A stretch of DNA of 64,000 bases from assembly GCA_035610835.1 (NCBI GenBank), contig CM069455.1, positions 19,357,874 to 19,421,873 of the forward strand, in the 5' to 3' direction. This document shows, in pieces, positions 58,341-64,000 of this stretch; the stretch's first letter is position 1, and the number at the start of each line of letters is the position of its first letter. The position numbers were made by a program, and so were the translations under genes. The notes under the pieces are model-generated. The model saw nothing but the letters and a program-made list of their open reading frames with translations. It made no database searches and was not told where the DNA came from. Source of the DNA: Ophiura sarsii. Lineage: Eukaryota; Echinodermata; Ophiuroidea; Amphilepidida; Ophiuridae.

Positions 58341-58960
58341 GTAAAATGGCAAAATTCAAAATGGCCGCCAATATGACAGATTTTCAACATATTTTGAAAA
58401 TGTTCCGCCTGGAATGACTCACTAATGTTAAATAAACACATGTTTTTAGCTGTTTCAGGTAGGGGACTACTTGTAGTATTTATACATGATGTATGGGGTA
58501 TATAGACACCATAACTAAAAGGGAAAATTCAAAATGGCCGCCAAAATGACAGATTTTCAACATATTTTGAAAATGTTCTGCCTGGAATGACTCACTAATG
58601 TTAAATAAACACATGTTTTTAGCTGTTTTCAGGTAGGGGCCTACTTGTAGTATTTATACATGATGTATGGGGTATATAGGCACCATAACTAAAAGGGAAA
58701 ATTCAAAATGGCCGCCAAAATGACCGATTTTCAACGAATTTTGAAGATGTTCTGCCTGGAATGACTCACGAATGTTAAATAAATACGTGTTTTGAGTTGT
58801 TTTCAGGTAGGGGACTACTTGATGTATTCATACATGATGTATGTAGTATATAGGCACCATAACTAAAAGGAAAAAATCATAATGGCCGCATTTTCACGTA
58901 ATTCTGTATGATATTTTGTCTGTTACATCATATAAAATGACATTTTATTATGTTTTTAGA
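58341..58960 (+). repeat. 173-174-bp tandem repeat, about 3.5 copies
   Basis: AAATTCAAAATGGCCGCC starts near 58352, 58525 and 58699, with a shorter fourth start near 58873. Each unit continues TTTTCAACATATTTTGAAAA, GCCTGGAATGACTCACTAAT, AGGTAGGGGACTACTTG and ATACATGATGTATGGGGTAT. A further relic (CAACATGGCTGCCAAATTTG) is at 59046. A local satellite, it interrupts the fourth unit copy. Confidence 0.85.
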
Positions 58961-59239
58961 TCTCTGAATACTGATATTTCATTCATGTATCAATAATATT
59001 CATCCCCATAGCCAGGGTGACTGGTTTTACCTTTATAGAATTCAACATGGCTGCCAAATTTGACATTTAACTTGTTCCAAAATGTTAATTGTATCAAATT
59101 CTGCAGAAAATACATGTGAAATATAGCGTGTCTAACGCAAAGAGTTAAACCTCTGGCGTATGCAAAGACAAACAAATACTAATACCTATGAGTTCCATAT
59201 GGCTCTGCATGGTCTATGACACACGGACCATGTCATTTC

Positions 59240-59425
59240 CGCGTACTGCTTTGATTAAGTTAATGAACGCCATACGTAGATAAGTCCATCGAGACATCAA
59301 AACACTAAAGTGCCCATAGCAAAATTAGTATATAAACAAGATTACAAATTCAAATCTCATGCCATGGGGCCCATTATTGAAAGAGGAAAGCATAATATAG
59401 CTTAGTTCTATATGTCTGAGTACCG
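59240..59425 (+). repeat. Eroded fragment of the segmental unit (late part)
   Basis: GATAAGTCCATCGAGACATCAAAACACT (read as GATAAGTCCATCGAG / ACATCAAAACACT), TATATAAACAAGAT and GGGGCCCATTATTGAAAG match unit A 30480-30600 and unit D 47670-47790 in order. Confidence 0.5.
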
Positions 59426-59529
59426 TAATTATTGATTATTATACACTATTATTTCATTGGATTAGGCGACGTTTGACTACATCTATCCTAGCCGTAGGAT
59501 ATCAGGTGCGTATGTGACGTGGCTAGCAC

Positions 59530-59715
59530 TCATTCATGTCTCAGTGGTTGGAGTCCGTGCGAATGTTCATCACCAGCTCTCCTCTTTCCGGAGACATGCA
59601 TTTCGTAAATGCTCGACGAGGGGCCGGGGAACGGAGCAAATGCTCGATGAGGGGCCGGGGAACGGAGCCGTTGTTAGGTTATATCGGATTTGACAAGGTT
59701 AGGGTTATAGAAACA
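59530..59715 (+). mobile_element. Possible tRNA-like SINE relic with 31-bp doubled segment
   Basis: TCTCAGTGGTTGGAGTCCGT resembles an A box. GGTTAGGGTTA ends the segment, as in the elements at 20399 and 34025. Between them, AAATGCTCGACGAGGGGCCG plus GGGAACGGAGC occurs twice head to tail (59607-59637 and 59638-59668, one difference). No B box was found. Confidence 0.35.
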
Positions 59716-60014
59716 TAAACGGTTTCAGCTAGAAAATGATAATGTCAATGTTTTGAATGGTATAACTACATTGTCAGTAAATTCTTCAAACATCAACAAA
59801 TTGATTCTTCACCCCCCTAACTAATAATGTACCTGCATTAGATTTCGAAACTATTGCGAATTATTGTAACAGAATGAGATGTACAATGAAGGTACAATTA
59901 TCTGATATAGGTATACTCTTACCTATGTAAACAAATTGTCTTCAAAGTTGCAGACTAACCTTTAGCTTTTGCATGGCTTACAAGACGTTTTAAAAAAGAA
60001 AGAAAGTGTAGTCT

Positions 60015-60310
60015 TTTGAGCCTTTAGTACTATGTTACTTACTCCAAAAAGGTGTTTCACTTGTGGCGTTGGGATTTAGTTGACAATGCTTGTTGTATAC
60101 GCAACATGATTGAAAGTAATAAAGGTGACATAACACTATATGGGAATTCACACACCAGCCTTGGGTCTTTGCTTTCGAGATACAAGAATACATATAGGAA
60201 GTATGTTAGGAGATTTGATATCCCAATATTGGATTCTTATGTCGCCCCAATCATTACACGTATTACATATGTCACTCAATCCGAGACCCTAGAGCTTATA
60301 TGTTTATATA
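60015..60310 (+). repeat. Eroded ~1-kb-unit fragment
   Basis: TGAGCCTTTAGTACTATGTT, AAAGGTGTTTCACTTGTGGC, GAAAGTAATAAAGGTGAC, GGAATTCAC and TTTGATATCCCAATA follow the order of the 48850-54130 units. A 100-codon plus frame across it is a by-product of the repeat. Confidence 0.55.
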
Positions 60311-60765
60311 AAAAGAAAAAGAAGACACTAAGCAGTACATTAAAGGAGCATTAAGCGATTGCCGAGAAAAATGAAATTTGGAAAGAAATGGAATTGTTTC
60401 AATAGGAAAACGGTTGAATAATCGCGCTCGATGTAAATTTGGTCAAAACAAGGGGTGAGTGATGCTGATAATTCGATGTGATCTACATCAAAATTACCAA
60501 CTCGTGAACCTTTACATGATAGACGGCGAATTAAGGTAAACGGTTTCAGATGGTAGTTAGTATAATATGCCTAAGTATTACGTAGGTGCAAAAAAAACTG
60601 ATTACCAGAAAAAAAATCGAGGACGCACTCCCGTATGGTCCCTTTAACAAAATACAGGTATCGTTTTCGTTTCATTAATTCAGACAGCCAATAATAGATA
60701 AACAGACCTCAATTAGATATACATACATTTATATAATTATGGCATCATACTCCCATTTAGTAAAT

Positions 60766-60928
60766 GTTATACGAATAATGAATGCTCATGGGTGCAATGG
60801 TACGAATATTTTCATGGGGTGAAAGATGCAATGTTCCATTCAACCTGGCGGAGCTGAAATGAATGGAATATTGCATCTTTCACCGAAAATTGTACGAATG
60901 AAAACATTCATTATTTGTTTTATACAAC
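60766..60928. mobile_element. 163-bp palindromic MITE-like element
   Basis: GTTATACGAATAATGAATG and its partner CATTCATTATTTGTTTTATACAAC form outer arms. The core pair, GGTGAAAGATGCAATGTTCC (60818-60842) and GGAATATTGCATCTTTCACC (60860-60884), is inverted over 25 bp with one mismatch around ACCTGGCGGAGCTG. It is non-coding. Confidence 0.65.
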
Positions 60929-61600
60929 ACTAAGCAAATCTACACCATCAAGTAACTCGGCTAACAATGGAACTCGGCAACCAGTAAATCGCGTTAGGGC
61001 CGAGCGGCTTACCATGTAATGTATCGTAGGGGTCGATGCACGGCAAATCGTGCAATGGAGCGGATATTTAATCACACGTGATCTATAATCCTCCAATGAA
61101 ATAATAATGATTTTCTTGGGTATTGTATCAAAGGAGATATCTCAGTTTTTAAATTTTATTTTATGTTATCATATTATTGTTTTTATATACCCCAGATATC
61201 CCATCCGTGTAGCGTTAAGATCAGCGATAGCAAATGTGAAAATGAAAACATACCAAACCAATTTTGAAATTTTTGCATTCAAAGTATTTTGAAGTTTACA
61301 TAACGTATTGAAAATACGCCCTAAAAACATTAAAAGAGAATCCTCCTCGTCGCTCTAATCGGCATAAGTTAATATGCCTACGATTTCATTTGATATAGTT
61401 AAGAATAGCGTCATGCGCAATGATGATTATTTTACATCTTATATCAATGACTGCTTACCCATTGGCTAAGTGCTTATTCTCTGCATATCTGATCCAATGT
61501 TTTTAATTTGATGGTGTCATACAATATTATACGTTACAAACACAGTATTATCAATTTGTTCTTAAATTGCAAAATTATGAATCCAAATTTCCAGTTGAAG
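60929..61600. other. Stretch without recognised feature
   Basis: AT-rich with only short frames. The right edge GTTGAAG (61594-61600) is the left flank of the foldback element. Confidence 0.35.
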
Positions 61601-61779
61601 CACCCAATTCTGATAGTCCAATACAGTTTAACTGTAATTAAAGTGCGTATTATATTACAGTTTTACTGTGCCTGTGTTATAACACGGTAACACGTGTTAC
61701 GGTATATTACAGTTGTTACTGTACCCTGTGTTATACACGGAATAAATCGCAATAACACTGACGAAAATAGTTTAAGAAT

Positions 61780-62120
61780 GTTGGATATCCGATATTTATT
61801 GTTTAATATTGTTGGCTATCCAATATTTATTGTTTAAGATTGTTGGCTATCCAATATGTATAGTTTAAGATTGTTGGCTATCCAATATTTATAGTTTAAG
61901 ATTGTTGGCTATCCAATATTTATTGTTTAAGATTGTTGGCTATCCAATATTTATAGTTTAAGATTGTTGGCTATCCAATATTTATAGTTTAAGATTGTTG
62001 GCTATCCAATATTTATTGTTTAAGATTGTTGGCTATCCAATATTTATAGTTTAAGATTGTTGGCTATCCAATATTTATAGTTTAAGATTGTTGGGTATCC
62101 AATACGTATAGTTTATGATT
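61780..62120. repeat. 31-bp minisatellite, 11 units, higher-order pattern
   Basis: Eleven units of exactly 31 bp: GTTGGCTATCCAATATTTAT followed by (T/A)GTTTAAGATT. The variable base after TTTAT reads T T A A T A A T A A A from unit 1. Units 3-8 therefore form two AAT triplets, a 93-bp higher-order period. The outer units are the most diverged. Confidence 0.92.
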
Positions 62121-62224
62121 GTGCCATCCTTGTTTTTACCTCCCCGACCACCAACCCCCTGAGTGTTTTGACATATAAATTCTGTATCAATATCATTTCA
62201 AAGGTGTTAAATATAAAATACGTA

Positions 62225-62250
62225 CAGTATACGTATTTGTACGTATACTG
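62225..62250. repeat. Hairpin CAGTATACGTA-TTTG-TACGTATACTG
   Basis: Perfect 11-bp stem with a 4-base loop inside the foldback element, between the minisatellite and the right arm. Confidence 0.85.
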
Positions 62251-62438
62251 TCATTGTCAGTGTTATTGCGCTTTATTCCGTGAGGGCGCTAACACCCTGT
62301 AACACAGGGTACAGTAACAACTGTAATATACCGTAACACGTGTTACCGTGTTATAACACAGGCACAGTAAAACTGTAACATAATACGCACTTTAATTACA
62401 GTTATACTGTATTGGACTATCAGAATTGGGTGGTTGAA

Positions 62439-63549
62439 TAACAAATTCTAACTGATATATCAACATCAGTGCGGATGTAAGCTACACAGGACAACGTGCA
62501 ATGCGATCCACTCGATAATACCAATCTACGATTTTACCTTTTATATTTCACCAACTACTAACAGCTATCGACTTCAAAAGTATGTACTTACTTAAATGAT
62601 TCATGGGGAAAATATATGTATTTTATTGTATATAGACAGTAGATTGGGAATCAAATAGACTAGCCTAGCAGTATATCACTAGGTCAACAACTTTCCAGTC
62701 ATGGTTGTCTCTCGTTGGTCTTAATAATGTAATTAAGTGCCCTTTGCCCAGGGACCATGTAAATAGTACAGATTGGCTGCAATACATTCGCAATACTGAA
62801 TCATCTTACTCCAATCCGATTTTACAACGAGACGATTTTTTGTCACGTATCATATGTGATTTCCTCAAAATACAGGGTGAAACTGTATACGGATTGAAAC
62901 GACTCTATGACCTTGATATATGCATTGGACCATGACATTGTTGTTCTCTGCTTTAAGAATATTTAATCTAGTTCATCTTCCGTATACATTAAAGTAAATG
63001 CCTGACAAATAAGCGAAATGTGATGGTTTCTTTGATTCACCCTGTATAGCGCTACTATGCTAATTTTCGGTCCAGACCCTACGTTTTGACTTTTCATATT
63101 TGCCCAGGTGTTCTGACAAGACGAGATGCGCAGAATAAGTGTGCATACCATTAATCCTTAATTGTCATTTTCTTTTACCCGGGTAGCCATTAAACCCGTA
63201 GACTAATGTTGTGGCTTTAGGATTCAGTGATGACATATTGTCTTCGTCCGAAATTATTATTTTCCTCGTGGATATAGCTACATTTTGTATGTGACTGTTG
63301 GTTATCCTTGAAGATCGCGTAGTGAAACATATTTATACGGGACTCGACTGTAAGTCCGACAAATAAAAAAATAAAAAGATCTTAAAATAACACTATTACA
63401 TTCGTTACGTACGTAGCCAGACGCGGGGTCTGATTCCAAACTTTAAATAAGGTGGTCGGGATGACTCCGAGTCATACATGCGAGTTGTCACGCAGTCATA
63501 TCTTCGTAAAACTTCGATTTGAAATGGTCTATAACCAAGAAAGTCAGTC
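62439..63549. other. Stretch without recognised feature
   Basis: No repeat from elsewhere in the window is present. Frames at 62705-62935 (plus) and 62963-63151 (minus) are uninformative. Confidence 0.35.
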
Positions 63550-63730
63550 AGTTAGTCACTCACTTTAAAGCACGAATTTAGATGTACAAGTAGGAATCTC
63601 GAGAGCTCTTCAGTCTCCGTGCATTAAATCACTACAATCTGCTGAGGAGCATTTATTGCTTTGAATTTATATTCGCTTACGGTCAGATAATGTCAATTGG
63701 TAGGCAAAGGAACATGCGTTGCGGACTGAT
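63550..63730 (-). repeat. Inverted copy of the 28440 conserved block
   Basis: On the minus strand, ATTGACATTATCTGACCGTA, AGCGAATATAAATTC, GCTCCTCAGCAGATTGTA, GCACGGAGACTGAAGAGC and TCTCGAGATTCC follow unit A 28446-28545 in order. It is the only unit-derived piece found in reverse orientation. Confidence 0.6.
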
Positions 63731-64000
63731 CACATTATGTCGAGACGTGATCGAAATGCTAATAGAGCAATTTCAAACCACAGTCTGACGAGCCATCAGA
63801 CTGTCTTTAAGTAATTGCAGTTAGCAATAAAGGTTTGTGAAAATTAGGTCCAAATCCGTTAAAGGCACGTCTAGATCCAATTATAAACCTGTATCTTGCG
63901 AATTGTTTCCGGTCAAATTCTATCTTTGACGTATTTCAGAGCATAGGCACAATTTCGGCTTGCCCTATCTCGGCTCACTCACTGACCTGACCAAATAACC

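Larger units (their letters stand above)
61601..62432. mobile_element. Foldback-type element with minisatellite core
   Basis: The left arm 61601-61762 (CACCCAATTCTGATAGTCCA...) and right arm 62256-62432 (...GGACTATCAGAATTGGGTG) are nearly perfect inverses over about 160 bp. A 17-bp extra segment with GTTAGCGCCC lies in the right arm. GTTGAA flanks both sides (61594-61599, 62433-62438). The arms hold palindromic words: GTAACACGTGTTAC, CTGTGTTA/TAACACAG, TACAGTTGTTACTGTA. Between the arms lie the 31-bp array and a hairpin (62225-62250). There is no transposase frame. Confidence 0.85.

Noticed and set aside
60052..60354. 100-codon plus-strand frame
   Set aside because: It overlays an eroded copy of the ~1-kb repeat; other copies do not keep the frame.

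Overview
This is eukaryotic, probably invertebrate metazoan, non-coding DNA. It is AT-rich, and the longest open frame in any of the six frames is 158 codons. I see no operon, rRNA, intact tRNA or CRISPR array. What I can support is almost entirely transposable-element and tandem-repeat sequence. CR1/L2-type LINE 3' ends, tRNA-like retroposon heads, TTAA-flanked piggyBac-like MITEs, TA-flanked mariner-like elements, hAT-like elements with 8-bp target duplications, and many long G/C homopolymers together suggest a marine invertebrate. An echinoderm or hemichordate is plausible, but this is inference only.

Layout. 0-5.5 kb: a patchwork of MITEs, some with nested insertions, plus a tRNA-derived fragment. 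5.55-11.37 kb: a nearly perfect tandem duplication of a 2.9-kb unit carrying a dead CR1/L2 LINE 3' end; I found only one substitution and one homopolymer length change between copies. 11.4-19.3 kb: mariner-like and piggyBac-like elements, a LINE 3' end, and a nested 1.3-kb inverted-repeat element. 19.37-20.15 kb: a 59-bp minisatellite of exactly 13 units with two alternating linker types.

21-60 kb is dominated by an old tandem segmental duplication. Unit A (about 20.99-31.54 kb) and unit B (31.54-39.82 kb) are collinear. A third copy survives as its two ends, C (40.78-42.44) and D (45.99-48.83), with the middle replaced by other elements. An eroded fourth copy is scattered over 57.6-60.3 kb. 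The last ~1 kb of the unit has re-amplified as a degenerate array over 48.85-54.13 kb. Because copies are collinear, one copy often gives the empty site of a transposon in another, which lets target duplications and boundaries be read directly.

55.6-56.4 kb holds a 737-bp inverted-repeat element containing a MITE and an array of ~20-bp palindromes. 58.3-59 kb is a 173-bp tandem repeat. 61.6-62.4 kb is a foldback-type element whose core is an 11-copy, 31-bp minisatellite.

The best coding candidate is one unrecognised exon-like stretch at 36349-36496 ending in a good splice donor. I see no set of genes working together; the interest lies in the repeat architecture.
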